Notes: generated by a model not told the origin, from the letters alone. Numbered from the stretch's first letter, positions 28,547 to 39,856 are shown. The stretch is 42,680 bases of DNA from Gammaproteobacteria bacterium (GCA_028870705.1 JAGWPD010000030.1:1-42680); one strand, 5' to 3'. Numbers and translations are program-made.

Positions 28547-29778
28547 GGACCAGGCTGGCCGTGCCAATAGCGGCGGTGCAGGGGGCGCGCGCCGAGGTTG
28601 TGCACCAGTTCAGCGGGTTCCGCCACGTCCCAGACGGCCAGGTCGCACCACTTGCCCGCGCTGATCGTGCCCGCCTCCGCCTGCACGCCGAGCGCCTGCG
28701 CCGCATGCCGCGTCACGCCAGCCAGGCACTCGCCGACCTCGAGCCCGAATTCCACCGCCGCCAGGTTCATCGCCGCGAGGATCGAGGTCAGCGGCGAAGT
28801 GCCGGGATTGCAGTCGGTGGCCACGGCGATCGGCACGCCGGCGCGGCGCAATGCGGCCAGCGGCGGGCGTTGCCTCTCGCGCAGGAAGTAGTACGCCCCT
28901 GGCAGCAGTACCGCGACGCTCCCGGCGGCGGCAAGCGCGCCGACGCCCGCCTCGTCGGTGTACTCGAGATGGTCGGCCGACAGCGCGTGGTGCTGCGCCG
29001 CCAGCAGCGCGCCGTGCGTGTTCGACAGCTGGTCGGCATGCAGCTTGACCGGCAGCCCGTGGGTGCGCGCCGCCGCGAAAGCGCGTGCCACCTGCCCGGC
29101 CGAGAACGCCAGGGTTTCGCAGTAGGCGTCGAAGGCATCGGCCAGGCCACTCGCCGCCATCGCCGGAATCAGCTCATTGCACAGTCGAGTCACGTAGCCG
29201 TCAGCGTCGCTCGCGTGCTCGGGTGGCACGGTGTGCGCGCCGAGGTACGTGGTCATGACCGTGAGCGGCCGCTGCCGGCCGATCGCGCGCGCCGCCTGCA
29301 GCATGCGTTGTTCGGTTTCCAGGTCCAGCCCATAACCCGATTTGATTTCGAGCGTCGTCACGCCCTCGGCCAGCAGCGCGTCGACGCGCGGCAACGCCGC
29401 CTCGACCAGCTGCGGCAGCGTCGCCGCGCGCGTCGCCCTGACCGTGGCGAGGATCCCGCCGCCCGCACGGGCGATGCTCTGGTAGCTCTCGCCGGCCAGC
29501 CGGCGCGCGAACTCCGCGGCGCGATTGGCGGCGTGCACGATGTGCGTGTGGCAGTCGATGAAGCCCGGCGTGACCAGCCGCCCGCCCACATCGTCCAGTT
29601 CGGCCTGCGGGAATTGCGTCCGCAGTTCTGCCAGCGGGCCCACTGCGGCGATGCGCCCATCCCGAGCGGCGATCGCCAGCGATTCGACGGCGACGCCACC
29701 GGCCGGCGCAACCAGGGCGGGCGCGGCCGTCCAGATCCTGCCGTTGGCGATGATGCGTGTTGCGGCGAGCGCGGACAT
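28543..29778 (-). CDS. hutI: Imidazolonepropionase
   Basis: VTPGFIDCHTHIVHAANRAAEFARRLAGESYQSIARAGGGI...TTLEIKSGYGLDLETEQRML...VALLPGAYYFLRE-like segment. Start reassigned to 29778. Confidence 0.94.
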   Translation of the reverse strand: MSALAATRIIANGRIWTAAPALVAPAGGVAVESLAIAARDGRIAAVGPLAELRTQFPQAELDDVGGRLVTPGFIDCHTHIVHAANRAAEFARRLAGESYQSIARAGGGILATVRATRAATLPQLVEAALPRVDALLAEGVTTLEIKSGYGLDLETEQRMLQAARAIGRQRPLTVMTTYLGAHTVPPEHASDADGYVTRLCNELIPAMAASGLADAFDAYCETLAFSAGQVARAFAAARTHGLPVKLHADQLSNTHGALLAAQHHALSADHLEYTDEAGVGALAAAGSVAVLLPGAYYFLRERQRPPLAALRRAGVPIAVATDCNPGTSPLTSILAAMNLAAVEFGLEVGECLAGVTRHAAQALGVQAEAGTISAGKWCDLAVWDVAEPAELVHNLGARPLHRRYWHGQPGP

Positions 29779-29799
29779 GGGCGCGAGATTACCCGCCCC

Positions 29800-29822
29800 G
29801 CACCGGCGACGCCATGCGGTGC
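29800..29822. promoter_or_regulatory. Inverted repeat GCACCG-N11-CGGTGC in the hutI/hutF divergent spacer
   Basis: Read directly in the 48-bp spacer; position suits a shared operator but the function is unproven. Confidence 0.3.
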
Positions 29823-29826
29823 TAAC

Positions 29827-31218
29827 ATGCCGGGGATGCGAGCGGGAGCCGGCACGGCGCAGAGCGCAGTCACCTACGCCAACCTGTGGCTGGACGGCCG
29901 CTGGCTGCGCGATGCCACCGTCCAGATCGACGCGGCCGGCAAGCTGACCGGCATCTCGACGGCAGCGCCGGCGGGCGGGGCGGCGATTCCCGGCCTGACG
30001 CTGCCCGGCCTCGTCGACGCGCACTGCCACGCCTTCCAGCGCGCGCTGGGCGCGTGGACGCAGCGCGCCGCGGGTTCGCACGATGATTTCTGGAGCTGGC
30101 GCGCGGCGATGTACGCGCTGGCCGGGCGGCTGCGGCGCGAAGACCTCGAGGCGATCGCGGCGCGCTGCTACCTGGAGCTGCTGCGCGGCGGCTACACCTC
30201 GGTCGCGGAATTCCTCTACCTGCACCGTCTCGGCGACCGGCAATCACTCGATGCGGATCAGGCGGTCGCGGCGGCCGCGGAATGCACCGGCATGCGCCTC
30301 ACGCTGCTGCCCACGCTGTACCAGCATGCCGATTTCGGCGCCGCGCCACCGCAGCCCGGCCAGTTGCCATTTGTGCGCGACACCAGCCAGTTCCTCGAGG
30401 ACTGGCGCGAACTCGGCCGCCGCTACCCGGCCGGCGGCGCCGTGACGCTCGGCGTGGCCTTCCACAGCCTGCGCGCCGTGGACATCGACACGATCGCGCG
30501 CGTGCACGGAACGCTGCAGGGCGATGCGCTGTGCCGCTGCGTGCACATCCATGTGGCCGAGCAACCGGCCGAAGTCCGGGCCTGCCTGAGCCACCACGGG
30601 CTGCCGCCGGTGGCGCTGCTCGCGGCCCGCGGCCTGCTCTCGCAGAAATGGGCGTTGGTGCATGCTACGCACGCGAGCGAGGCGGAGCTCACGCAGGTGC
30701 GCGCGGCACAGGCCACGGTCGTGATGTGCCCGACCACCGAAGCCGACCTCGGCGATGGCTGTCCCGTGATCGCGCCATTCCTCGAAGCCGGCGGCCGGAT
30801 GGCGATCGGGTCCGACAGCAACATCGGCCGCAGCTCGCTCGAGGAATTGCGGCTGCTCGAGTGGTCGCAGCGCCTGGCGCGCGGCCGCCGCAATGTCTTC
30901 AGCACCGCGAACGAACCGGCCGTGGCCGACCGGCTGCTGCGCATCGCCCATGCCGGCGGCGAGCATGCGAGCGGCGCCGGCAGCAGCGCCGACTTCGTGA
31001 CCTACGATGCGCAGGCGGGCGACTGGGATCTGCAGGCCAGCGCGGATTACCTCGGTGCGCTGGTGTTCGACAGCCCCGCGCCGCGCGCACGGCAGGTGCT
31101 GGTCGGCGGCCACTGGGTGATCCGGGACGGCGTGCACCGGCAAGCGGCGCAGATCGAAGCGCGCTATCGCGAGACAATCGGCAGGTTACGTAGCGACATA
31201 CAGAGTGGAAGACAATGA
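29827..31218 (+). CDS. hutF: Formimidoylglutamate deiminase
   Basis: [44 protein letters not shown]...[11 protein letters not shown]...[20 protein letters not shown]. Start reassigned to 29827. Confidence 0.93.
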   Translation: MPGMRAGAGTAQSAVTYANLWLDGRWLRDATVQIDAAGKLTGISTAAPAGGAAIPGLTLPGLVDAHCHAFQRALGAWTQRAAGSHDDFWSWRAAMYALAGRLRREDLEAIAARCYLELLRGGYTSVAEFLYLHRLGDRQSLDADQAVAAAAECTGMRLTLLPTLYQHADFGAAPPQPGQLPFVRDTSQFLEDWRELGRRYPAGGAVTLGVAFHSLRAVDIDTIARVHGTLQGDALCRCVHIHVAEQPAEVRACLSHHGLPPVALLAARGLLSQKWALVHATHASEAELTQVRAAQATVVMCPTTEADLGDGCPVIAPFLEAGGRMAIGSDSNIGRSSLEELRLLEWSQRLARGRRNVFSTANEPAVADRLLRIAHAGGEHASGAGSSADFVTYDAQAGDWDLQASADYLGALVFDSPAPRARQVLVGGHWVIRDGVHRQAAQIEARYRETIGRLRSDIQSGRQ

Positions 31219-32891
31219 ACAAGGAAGCACCCCGGGTAATCCGCGCGCCGCGCGGCAAGACATTGAGCGCACGCTCCTGGCTGACCGAAGCGCCGCTGCG
31301 CATGCTCATGAACAATCTCGATCCGGATGTCGCCGAGCGGCCGGGCGATCTGGTGGTCTACGGCGGCATCGGCAAGGCGGCGCGCAACTGGGAATGCTAC
31401 GACGCGATCGTCGCGACCCTGCGCAAGCTCGGCGATGACGAGACACTGCTGATTCAGTCCGGACGGCCGGTCGGCGTATTCCGCACCCATGCCGATGCGC
31501 CGCGCGTGCTGATCGCGAATTCGAACCTGGTGCCGCACTGGGCAACCTGGGAACACTTCAACGAGCTCGACCGGCGCGGCCTGATGATGTTCGGGCAGAT
31601 GACCGCGGGCTCGTGGATCTACATCGGCTCGCAAGGCATCGTGCAGGGCACCTACGAGACCTTCGTCGAGATGGGCCGCCGGCATTTCGGCGGCCAGCTC
31701 GCCGGCCGCTGGGTCCTGACCGCGGGCCTGGGCGGGATGGGCGGTGCGCAGCCGCTGGCGGCGACGATGGCCGGCGCCTCGATGCTGGCGATCGAATGCC
31801 GCCAATCGAGCATCGACATGCGCCTGCGCACGCGTTACCTGGACAGGCAGGCGCGCTCGCTCGACGAGGCGTTGCAGATGATCGCGGACGCGGGCCAGCG
31901 CGGCGAAGCCCTGTCGGTCGGCCTGTGCGCGAACGCCGCCGAAGTACTGCCGGAAATGGTCAAGCGTGGCATCAGGCCCGACGCGGTCACCGACCAGACT
32001 TCCGCGCACGATCCGGTGCACGGCTACCTGCCGGCGGGCTGGACGGTCGGGCAATGGGAAGCGCTGCAGAAGACCGACCCGGCCCGCGTCACCCAGGCCG
32101 CGAGTGAGTCGATGGCCGTGCACGTGCGCGCGATGCTGCATTTCAAGCGTGCCGGCATTCCGACCTTCGACTACGGCAACAACATCCGCCAGGTGGCGCT
32201 CGGCCAGGGCGTGAAGGATGCCTTCGACATCCCGGGCTTCGTGCCCGAATACGTGCGGCCGCTGTTCTGCCGCGGCATCGGCCCGTTCCGCTGGGCGGCG
32301 CTCTCGGGCGACCCGGCCGACATCGCGAAGACCGATGCGAAGGTGCGCGCCCTGATACCCAACGACGCGCACCTGCATCGCTGGCTCGACATGGCGGCGC
32401 AGCGCATCCAGTTCCAGGGCCTGCCCGCCCGCATCTGCTGGGTGGGCCTGGGCGACCGTCACCGGCTCGGGCTGGCCTTCAACGAGATGGTCGCCTCCGG
32501 CGAACTCGCGGCCCCGATCGTCATCGGCCGCGATCACCTCGATTCGGGCTCGGTCGCCAGCCCGAACCGCGAAACCGAATCGATGCGCGACGGCTCGGAT
32601 GCGGTCTCCGACTGGCCGCTGCTCAACGCACTGCTCAACACCGCGAGTGGCGCGACCTGGGTATCGATCCACCACGGAGGTGGCGTGGGCATGGGGTATT
32701 CGCAGCACGCCGGCGTCGTGATCGTCTGCGATGGCACGCCGGCCGCGGCGCGCCGCATCGAACGCGTGCTGTGGAACGACCCGGCCACCGGCGTGATGCG
32801 CCATGCCGACGCGGGCTATGACATCGCCCTGCAATGCGCGCGCGAGCACCAGCTCAACCTGCCGATGCTCACCGGCGGAGCCGCGCAGTGA
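31215..32891 (+). CDS. hutU: Urocanate hydratase
   Basis: [84 protein letters not shown]. Confidence 0.97.
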   Translation: MNKEAPRVIRAPRGKTLSARSWLTEAPLRMLMNNLDPDVAERPGDLVVYGGIGKAARNWECYDAIVATLRKLGDDETLLIQSGRPVGVFRTHADAPRVLIANSNLVPHWATWEHFNELDRRGLMMFGQMTAGSWIYIGSQGIVQGTYETFVEMGRRHFGGQLAGRWVLTAGLGGMGGAQPLAATMAGASMLAIECRQSSIDMRLRTRYLDRQARSLDEALQMIADAGQRGEALSVGLCANAAEVLPEMVKRGIRPDAVTDQTSAHDPVHGYLPAGWTVGQWEALQKTDPARVTQAASESMAVHVRAMLHFKRAGIPTFDYGNNIRQVALGQGVKDAFDIPGFVPEYVRPLFCRGIGPFRWAALSGDPADIAKTDAKVRALIPNDAHLHRWLDMAAQRIQFQGLPARICWVGLGDRHRLGLAFNEMVASGELAAPIVIGRDHLDSGSVASPNRETESMRDGSDAVSDWPLLNALLNTASGATWVSIHHGGGVGMGYSQHAGVVIVCDGTPAAARRIERVLWNDPATGVMRHADAGYDIALQCAREHQLNLPMLTGGAAQ

Positions 32892-34423
32892 TGGTCCGCC
32901 GCACAGACTTGCGCGTCGGTGCGCTGACACTGGCGGGATTGCGCGAAGTGTACCGCGCGCCGGCGCGCATGAACCTCGCGCGCGCCGACCTGGCGCGCGT
33001 GCGCCGCTCGCGTGCGACCATCGAGGCACTGATCGCCAGCGGCCGGACCGCATATGGGGTCAACACCGGCTTCGGCTCGCTCGCCTCGACGCGCATCGCG
33101 CGCGGCGAGCTGGCGCAGCTGCAGCACAACCTCGTGCTCTCGCACGCGGCCGGCACCGGCGAGCCCTTGAGCGACGCGGTCGTGCGGCTGGTGATGGTGC
33201 TGAAGATCGCGAGCCTCGCGCAGGGCTATTCCGGCGTGCGCGCGTCGACGCTGCGCGCGCTGCAGGCGCTGTTGCGCGCCGGGGTCTACCCGCTGGTGCC
33301 CGGCCAGGGCTCGGTCGGCGCATCCGGCGACCTCGCGCCGCTCGCGCATCTGTCGGCGGTGCTGCTGGGAGTGGGCCACGTCCGCTATCGCGGCCGCACG
33401 CTCGAGGCGCTGCGGGGACTGCGCATCGCCGGCCTGAAGCCACTGCGGCTGGCCGCCAAGGAAGGCCTGGCGCTGCTCAACGGCACGCAGGTCTCGACCG
33501 CGCTGGCGCTGGCCGGGCTGTTCGAGATCGAGACCGTCTACGCCGCGGCGCTCCTGTCGGGCGCGATGTCGGTCGACGCGATGAAGGGGAGCGACGCGCC
33601 GTTCGATGCGCGCATCCATGCGGTGCGGCGCCAGCCTGGCCAGGCGGATGTCGCCGCGCAGCTGCGATCGCTGCTGCGCGGCAGCCGCATCCGTGCTTCG
33701 CACATCGACTGCGAGCGGGTGCAGGATCCGTACTCGCTGCGCTGCCAGCCGCAGGTGATGGGAGCCGTGCTCGACCTGCTGCGCACTGCCGCCGCTACGC
33801 TGCTGCGCGAAGCCAACGCGGTCACCGACAATCCGCTGGTCTTCGCCCGCGAAGGCGAGGTGATCTCCGGCGGCAATTTCCACGCCGAGCCGGTGGCGTT
33901 CGCGGCCGACCAGCTGGCGCTGGCGATCGCCGAGGTCGGCTCGCTGGCCGAGCGGCGCATCGCGCTGCTGGTCGATGCGAAGATGAGCGGGCTGCCGGCC
34001 TATCTGATCGCCAACAGCGGCGTGAATTCCGGCTTCATGATCGCGCAGGTCACGGCCGCGGCGCTGGCTTCCGAGAACAAGGCGCTGGCGCATCCATCGA
34101 GCGTGGATACGATCCCCACATCCGCCAACCAGGAGGATCACGTGTCGATGGCGACCTACGCGGCGCGCCGGCTGCTGGCGATGGCCGCCAATGCCTCGAA
34201 CATCGTCGCGATCGAGTTGCTGGCCGCGGCCCAGGGACTCGATTTTCATCGCCCGCTGCGCAGCTCGACGGCGCTCGAGGCGGTGCATGCCCGGTTGCGG
34301 CGACGCGTGCCGAGGCTCCGGCGCGATCGCTATTTCTCGCCCGACATCGCCGCGGCGCGCGCGCTGATCACCTCCGGCGAGCTGCTCGCGCACCTGGGGC
34401 CACGGATGTTCGCCGGCGGATGA
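32891..34423 (+). CDS. hutH: Histidine ammonia-lyase
   Basis: [26 protein letters not shown] (MIO-forming ASG), [12 protein letters not shown]. Start reassigned to 32891; overlaps the hutU stop by 1 nt. Confidence 0.95.
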   Translation: MVRRTDLRVGALTLAGLREVYRAPARMNLARADLARVRRSRATIEALIASGRTAYGVNTGFGSLASTRIARGELAQLQHNLVLSHAAGTGEPLSDAVVRLVMVLKIASLAQGYSGVRASTLRALQALLRAGVYPLVPGQGSVGASGDLAPLAHLSAVLLGVGHVRYRGRTLEALRGLRIAGLKPLRLAAKEGLALLNGTQVSTALALAGLFEIETVYAAALLSGAMSVDAMKGSDAPFDARIHAVRRQPGQADVAAQLRSLLRGSRIRASHIDCERVQDPYSLRCQPQVMGAVLDLLRTAAATLLREANAVTDNPLVFAREGEVISGGNFHAEPVAFAADQLALAIAEVGSLAERRIALLVDAKMSGLPAYLIANSGVNSGFMIAQVTAAALASENKALAHPSSVDTIPTSANQEDHVSMATYAARRLLAMAANASNIVAIELLAAAQGLDFHRPLRSSTALEAVHARLRRRVPRLRRDRYFSPDIAAARALITSGELLAHLGPRMFAGG

Positions 34424-35262
34424 ATACCCCGGCGTTTGCGGCGATGAAGGAACGCCGGCATCCAGCCGACACGCACAGCCTCGCGCCGGGCGGTTCGCCG
34501 CTGGTGATCAGCATGCCGCATTCGGGCACGACGCTGCCGGCCTACCTGGCGCCGCAGCTGACGCCGCTGGCGCGCACGCTCCCGGATACCGACTGGCACG
34601 TTCCCGAGCTGTACGAATTCGCGGCCGCGCTCGGCGCCACGCTGATCATCGCGCGCTACACGCGTTACCAGATCGACCTCAATCGGCCTCCCGACGATGC
34701 GGCCCTGTATGCCACCGGGCCGGCCACCGGCCTGTGCCCGGTGCAGACTTTTGCCGGCGAGGCGTTGTATGCGGATGGACGCATTGCGATCGACGCCGCC
34801 GAGGTGACGCGCCGCCGCGCGCAGTACTGGCAGCCCTACCACGATGAGTTGCGCCGGCGGCTGGCGCTGGTGCGCGAGCGCCATGGCTACGCGGTGCTGC
34901 TTGATGCGCATTCGATCCGGAGCGAAGTGCCGCGGTTGTTCGCGAACCGGCTGCCCGACATCAATCTGGGCACCTACGGTGCTCGCTCCTGCAGCCCGGA
35001 AGTGAGCGCGGCGGTGCGGGCGCAGCTCGAGCGGGCCACGGGCTTCTCGCACGTCGTCGACGGTCGCTTCAAGGGCGGCTACATCACGCGGCACTACGGC
35101 AACCCGGAACAGCGCGTACACGCGCTGCAGATCGAACTCGCCCAGTCCTGCTACATGGACGAAGCCGGTACGGCCTACGACCCGCAGCGCGCCGCGCCGC
35201 TCAGGGAGACGCTGCGCGGGATCGTCGAGGCGCTGCTGCAGCTGCCGCTGGCGCGCGCCTGA
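34420..35262 (+). CDS. hutG: N-formylglutamate deformylase
   Basis: [20 protein letters not shown]...[38 protein letters not shown]; start 34420 overlaps the hutH stop (ATGA). Confidence 0.93.
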   Translation: MNTPAFAAMKERRHPADTHSLAPGGSPLVISMPHSGTTLPAYLAPQLTPLARTLPDTDWHVPELYEFAAALGATLIIARYTRYQIDLNRPPDDAALYATGPATGLCPVQTFAGEALYADGRIAIDAAEVTRRRAQYWQPYHDELRRRLALVRERHGYAVLLDAHSIRSEVPRLFANRLPDINLGTYGARSCSPEVSAAVRAQLERATGFSHVVDGRFKGGYITRHYGNPEQRVHALQIELAQSCYMDEAGTAYDPQRAAPLRETLRGIVEALLQLPLARA

Positions 35263-35820
35263 TCAGAGCCAGGCCAGGATCCAGAACGCGCCGCCGGCCA
35301 GCGCGCTCACGCCCGAGATCAGCAGCAGCCAGCGCTGGCGCGTCAGCACCGTCAGCGCCGCGAGCGCGATCGCGACCTGCACCAGCGCCAGTGCCTGCGC
35401 CAGATGGTGGTGCGGCTCGAACGCCCGCGCACTGGCCGCATCGGCGGACTTCGCCTGTTCGTCGAGCGAGCGGGCGGCCTTCTGGATTTCCGCCTTCTGA
35501 TCGGCGTAGCGCTTCGCTTCGGCGGCAAGTGCGGCACGCTCGGCCGCGGTGCCGCCGGCCGCATGCTCGAGAATGACCTGCTTGATGCCCTTGGCCTGGT
35601 AATAGGCCCATTGGTCCGAGGCTGCGGATTTCTTCAGGATCGCCTCGTTCTTGAGTTCCAGCCCCAGTGATTCACTGCCGGCATTCTGGTAGCTGATGAT
35701 CGCACCGACGGTGGCGAGCACCGCCGTGAACATCGCGACCCAGCGCCCCAGCGCATCGGCGTGCGCGGCGTGCTCGACCGCGTGATCGTGCTGCCCGTGG
35801 ACTTCGAATTCCTCGCTCAT
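35263..35820 (-). CDS. DUF4337 family membrane protein
   Basis: MSEEFEVHGQHDHAVEHAAHADALGRWVAMFTAVLATVGAIISYQNAGSES...SDQWAYYQAKGIKQ; N- and C-terminal TM segments. Confidence 0.85.
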   Translation of the reverse strand: MSEEFEVHGQHDHAVEHAAHADALGRWVAMFTAVLATVGAIISYQNAGSESLGLELKNEAILKKSAASDQWAYYQAKGIKQVILEHAAGGTAAERAALAAEAKRYADQKAEIQKAARSLDEQAKSADAASARAFEPHHHLAQALALVQVAIALAALTVLTRQRWLLLISGVSALAGGAFWILAWL

Positions 35821-35853
35821 GGCGCCAAAGTCTGCTGGGGCCGGCGACGGAAA

Positions 35854-38220
35854 TCAATGCACCTCGACGCTGAAATTGACACCTTCCCAGCGCGCGGCGT
35901 CGATCCAGTACGGCGTGAACGACACGCGGGCGCCGGCGGGCAGGAGCGCCGTGGCGAGGTCCAGATAATGCGTGCCCAGTCCGCCAGGCACTGTGTCGCC
36001 GTCGGTGCTGCTGCGCCAATCGTCGACCGTCCAGCGGATGCGCGCCGGCACCAGCAGCTCGATCCGCAGCGTGCAACCGGCCGGGAGCACGCGCAGTTTC
36101 TGGTTGAAGCGCCAGCCACGCAGCGTCGAACCGGTACGCTGCACGACGTAGCGCGCGTATGACTGCGGCGGCAGGTCGTAGATGCGGCCGTCGCCGAGCG
36201 AGCGCACCAGTTTCAGGTACTCCGCATGCGCCCACACCAGCGGCATCGCCGAACCGGCCGGCCGACCCAGCTGCAGCTCGCGCTCGGGGATGTCGGCGCT
36301 ATCCCAGGTCTGCTCGGGCAGCAGGCCACCCGGGCCGGCCATGGCCTCGAACGAACGCTGCAGGCGCGCCGCCGCGTGCTCGTCGCCGCGCGCCAGCTCG
36401 TAGTGCGCGCGCTCGCCGCTCAGCAACGGCCACAGCCGGCCCGTGCCGGTGCCGTCGAATGGCGAGCCATCGGCGTGTTCGCCGTAGCCATCGTCGCTGT
36501 AGCGGTGCCAGGCCGGCCCATAGGGCAACTGGGTCCGCAGCACCGCGTCGATCACGCGCACCGTGTCGGCGATGCGCGGATCGTCGGCGCCGCGCAGGCC
36601 GAAGCGCACCAGCGCGAGCGCATCGGTGGACACGATCTCGTCCGCGCGGCGCTGCGAGTCGCCGTCGGGCCGGTTGCGGATGTCGATGATCCCATCGGCC
36701 CCATCGCTGTCGCCTTCGGCGATGCGTACGTAGTAACCCGCGACGCCGCAGCGGCGGGCCAAGGGCGTGTCCTGCACGTACAGCCAGTGCTCGACCTGCG
36801 CGTTCCAGCTGTCCGCCGTCTCGCGCAGGTACGCCGCCAGCTCCGGCTCGCCGCACTTCTCGGACCATTCCGCGGCCACCAGGAGCGCTGCGATCTCGGC
36901 CGCCAGCGTATAGGGCGTGTAGCCGCCGTCCTCCTCCCAGCGATCCTGCGGCGTGACCGGCCCGTTGCACACCAGGTACGAGGCGGCAGCGCGTACCATC
37001 GGCCAGAAGCGGCGCGTGCCGATGTCGTCTGGCGATAGCGCGCCCTCGCGCGCGGCGAGGTCGAACAGCAGCACCGGCAGCGCGGTCTCGTCCATCTGCA
37101 GGCCCTGCCAGTAGGCCGTGCCGTCGACCCACATGTTCTGCGGCCAGTGGCCGTCCGCGTGTTGCGTCGAGGCCAGGTAGACCAGCGCCGCGCGCGCCTC
37201 GGCCCGCGCGCCGGCTGCCAGCAGCGCGCCGGCCGATTGCACCATGTCGCGCGGCCACACCAGATGGTAGCCGCCGAGGTCGCCATCGCCCTTGGAAAAT
37301 CCCCACGGCACCGCCAGGCTGGCGAGCAGCGCGCCCGGTATCAGTTTCGATTCGTGCGTCTTGATCACCGCGGTGCTCACCGCGGAGAGCCGCGCGCGCG
37401 GGCCGACCGCGAGGTCCGATTGCCAATGCTCCCAGGGCCTCACGTAGCGATCGAGCAGTGCCGGGAAGCCCTCTTCCAGCGAAGCCCGCGCCTGGTGCCC
37501 GGCCTCTTCGGCGCCGCGCCCCACCGCGATCGCCAGCACGGTTTCATCGTCGTGCAGCTGCAATTCACCGATCAGCGCAACGTTGCCGTTCTCGGCGCGC
37601 GTGTAGCGCCATTGCAGCGTGCCGTGCGCCATCAGGTCCTGCCAGCCGTCCGATGCGCCGACGAAGCCGACGGAGCGTGCGGCGAAACCGGCCGAGGACA
37701 TCAGGCACAGCGCGCGGTCATCGCGCGCGGCAAACAGCCCGGGCGTGTCGCGATAGTCGGCCAGCCACGCGGTGTTGCCAGCGCCGTAGTTGCCAAGGTG
37801 CGAGGCGAGCAGCACGTAGACGCGATATCCCGCGGTGTTGCCCTTGAGCGCCGCGAATTTCAGCCGCACCAGCACCACCGGCCGCTCCGCGTCGGTGATG
37901 ATCTCGGTCTGCAGCCGGAAGCGCCCCTGCAGGCATTCGGCGCCCACCGCATAGTAGGGCACGCCCGGCCGCGGGCAGCGCGTCAGGTGGCGCGCGTGGC
38001 GCTTGATCTCGGCGACGAAGCCATCGGGCCCGGCGATAAGGAAGCCGACATCGCGGGTGACCGCCTCATCGATGCGCGGCGCGTAGATCTCGTTGATGAT
38101 GCCGTGCGAGAGCGTGAACCAGATCGCGCTGCCATTGAGTGCGGTGCCGACCCCGCTCTTCGCGGCGGAAGTCCAGCGCCCGGGAATGCCCGGCCAGCCC
38201 GGCGCATAGCTCTCAGCCAT
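35854..38220 (-). CDS. GH15 glucoamylase/glucodextranase-like protein
   Basis: 788 aa; GDGDLGGYHLVWPRDMVQSAGALLAAG, DGHWPQNMWVDGTAYWQGLQMDETALPVLL, RWEEDGGYTPYTLAAEIAALLVAAEW; no obvious signal peptide. Confidence 0.9.
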   Translation of the reverse strand: MAESYAPGWPGIPGRWTSAAKSGVGTALNGSAIWFTLSHGIINEIYAPRIDEAVTRDVGFLIAGPDGFVAEIKRHARHLTRCPRPGVPYYAVGAECLQGRFRLQTEIITDAERPVVLVRLKFAALKGNTAGYRVYVLLASHLGNYGAGNTAWLADYRDTPGLFAARDDRALCLMSSAGFAARSVGFVGASDGWQDLMAHGTLQWRYTRAENGNVALIGELQLHDDETVLAIAVGRGAEEAGHQARASLEEGFPALLDRYVRPWEHWQSDLAVGPRARLSAVSTAVIKTHESKLIPGALLASLAVPWGFSKGDGDLGGYHLVWPRDMVQSAGALLAAGARAEARAALVYLASTQHADGHWPQNMWVDGTAYWQGLQMDETALPVLLFDLAAREGALSPDDIGTRRFWPMVRAAASYLVCNGPVTPQDRWEEDGGYTPYTLAAEIAALLVAAEWSEKCGEPELAAYLRETADSWNAQVEHWLYVQDTPLARRCGVAGYYVRIAEGDSDGADGIIDIRNRPDGDSQRRADEIVSTDALALVRFGLRGADDPRIADTVRVIDAVLRTQLPYGPAWHRYSDDGYGEHADGSPFDGTGTGRLWPLLSGERAHYELARGDEHAAARLQRSFEAMAGPGGLLPEQTWDSADIPERELQLGRPAGSAMPLVWAHAEYLKLVRSLGDGRIYDLPPQSYARYVVQRTGSTLRGWRFNQKLRVLPAGCTLRIELLVPARIRWTVDDWRSSTDGDTVPGGLGTHYLDLATALLPAGARVSFTPYWIDAARWEGVNFSVEVH

Positions 38221-38225
38221 TGCGT

Positions 38226-39008
38226 TCAGCCGCCATGGGCGAACTCGGGATAGTCGCTCATCGCACCGTCGCAGAACACCGTGCTGCCGGTCATGTAGGA
38301 GGCGAGGCCTGACACCAGGAAGGTGGCCACGCGCGCAATCTCCTCCGGTTCACCCATGCGGCCGAGCGGAATCTTGGTCAGCAGGTCGCGGAGCGTGGCG
38401 GGATTGCCCCAGACGTCCTGATTGATCGGCGTGCGTATCGCGCCCGGCGCGAGCGCCAGCACGCGCACCCCGAACGGCGCCGCTTCCTGCGCGAGCGTCT
38501 GCGTCAGCATCGCGACACCCGCCTTGCTGGCGGTGTAGGCGCTGTAGCCGCTCCACGCGATGCGCTCGTGCACGGACGACATGTTGAGCACGACGCCGCT
38601 CCGCTGCGCCACCATGCGCTGGAGCGCCGCGCGCGCGCACAGGAAGCTGCCATAGAGATTGACGCGCAGCACGCGCTCCCACGCGGCCGGATCCGCCTCC
38701 CAGGCCGGCGCGTGCGCCCCGTCGATGCCGGCATTGTTCACCAGTCCATCGATCCCGCCCCACTGCCGGTCGAGCCCGGCGTACATGGCGGCCACCTGCG
38801 CCGGATCGCTGACATCGCCGGGCAGGCCGATCGCCTCGGCACCGGCGCCGCGCAATTCCGCCAGCAATGCATCCGTCGCCTCCGGATGAACGAGGTAGTT
38901 GACCGCCACGCGCGCACCGCTGGCCGCGAGCTGGCGCGCGATCGCCGCGCCGATGCCGGAGTTGGCGCCGGTGACCAGGATGCGCGCCCGGGCGAGTGCT
39001 ATTTCCAT
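38226..39008 (-). CDS. SDR family oxidoreductase, glucose 1-dehydrogenase-like
   Basis: ILVTGANSGIGAAIARQLAASGARVAVNY, NNAG, YSAYTASKAGVAMLTQTLAQEAAPFGVRVLALAPGAIRTPIN. Confidence 0.88.
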   Translation of the reverse strand: MEIALARARILVTGANSGIGAAIARQLAASGARVAVNYLVHPEATDALLAELRGAGAEAIGLPGDVSDPAQVAAMYAGLDRQWGGIDGLVNNAGIDGAHAPAWEADPAAWERVLRVNLYGSFLCARAALQRMVAQRSGVVLNMSSVHERIAWSGYSAYTASKAGVAMLTQTLAQEAAPFGVRVLALAPGAIRTPINQDVWGNPATLRDLLTKIPLGRMGEPEEIARVATFLVSGLASYMTGSTVFCDGAMSDYPEFAHGG

Positions 39009-39067
39009 GGGTTCATTGCTTCCTCGGATGCGCTAGTGTAAGTCCGTGCCGGGCTGGCCGGGTTAAT

Positions 39068-39847
39068 TTGCAGGTAGCACGCTTGTCAGGCGGAGCGGGA
39101 ACGGGCCCAAGGGCGGCTGTCGGCGCACTCATCGAGGCGACGGTGCGCGCAGCGCGCGTGCCCGGCATCCAGTACGTCGCGGTCGATCGCAACGGCGTGC
39201 TGCGCGAGTGCCACGCCGGGTGCGCCGACCTGGCGACACGCCGCCCGATGACTGCCGATACCACCATGATGGCCTTCTCGATGAGCAAGACGGTCACGGC
39301 CCTGGCCACACTGCAGCTGCTCGACCGGGGGGCCCTGTCGTTGGATGTGCCGCTTGCACGATTCGTTCCCTGGCAACCGTACGGGCCGGATGTCACGATC
39401 CGCCAGCTGCTGTGCCACACCGCCGGGATTCCGAATCCGCTGCCGCTCAGGTGGGTGCACCCGGCCGGCGACGCCGCCTTCGAGGAGCGTGCGCACCTCG
39501 ACGCCGTGCTGCGCCGGCATCCACGCCTGGCCTCGCCGCCGGGCACGCGCTACGCCTATGCCAACATCGGCTACTGGCTGCTCGGGGACGCAACCCGAGC
39601 GCTGATGCAGACGCGGCAGACCGCGCAGCGCGGTCCGATCCCGATGACGCTCGGCTGGCACATCGGCGGTCCCGCGGACACACCGTACTTCTTCAAGGAA
39701 GGCGGGGGCGGTGGATTCCACAGCATGATGCGGCTGTACCCCGTCGCGCGAGTCGGCTCGGTCGTGATGACCAACGCGACGTTGTTCAACGTCCGCGCGC
39801 TGCTGGATGCGGCGGACGCCCAGCTGCTGCGCGACCGGAACGACTGA
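39068..39847 (+). CDS. Serine hydrolase (class C beta-lactamase superfamily), apparently internally shortened; start uncertain
   Basis: SMSK motif (MMAFSMSKTVTALA), YAN motif (YAYANIGYWLLG), GWHIG...EGGGGGFHSMMRLYP. Little sequence between the YAN motif and C-terminal motif. Possible TTG start at 39068; ORF extends to 38996. Confidence 0.7.
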   Translation: MQVARLSGGAGTGPRAAVGALIEATVRAARVPGIQYVAVDRNGVLRECHAGCADLATRRPMTADTTMMAFSMSKTVTALATLQLLDRGALSLDVPLARFVPWQPYGPDVTIRQLLCHTAGIPNPLPLRWVHPAGDAAFEERAHLDAVLRRHPRLASPPGTRYAYANIGYWLLGDATRALMQTRQTAQRGPIPMTLGWHIGGPADTPYFFKEGGGGGFHSMMRLYPVARVGSVVMTNATLFNVRALLDAADAQLLRDRND

Positions 39848-39856
39848 GGCGCGGCG

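Noticed and set aside
31164-33053. 629-aa minus-strand ORF opposite hutU
   Set aside because: Antisense to the highly conserved urocanate hydratase.
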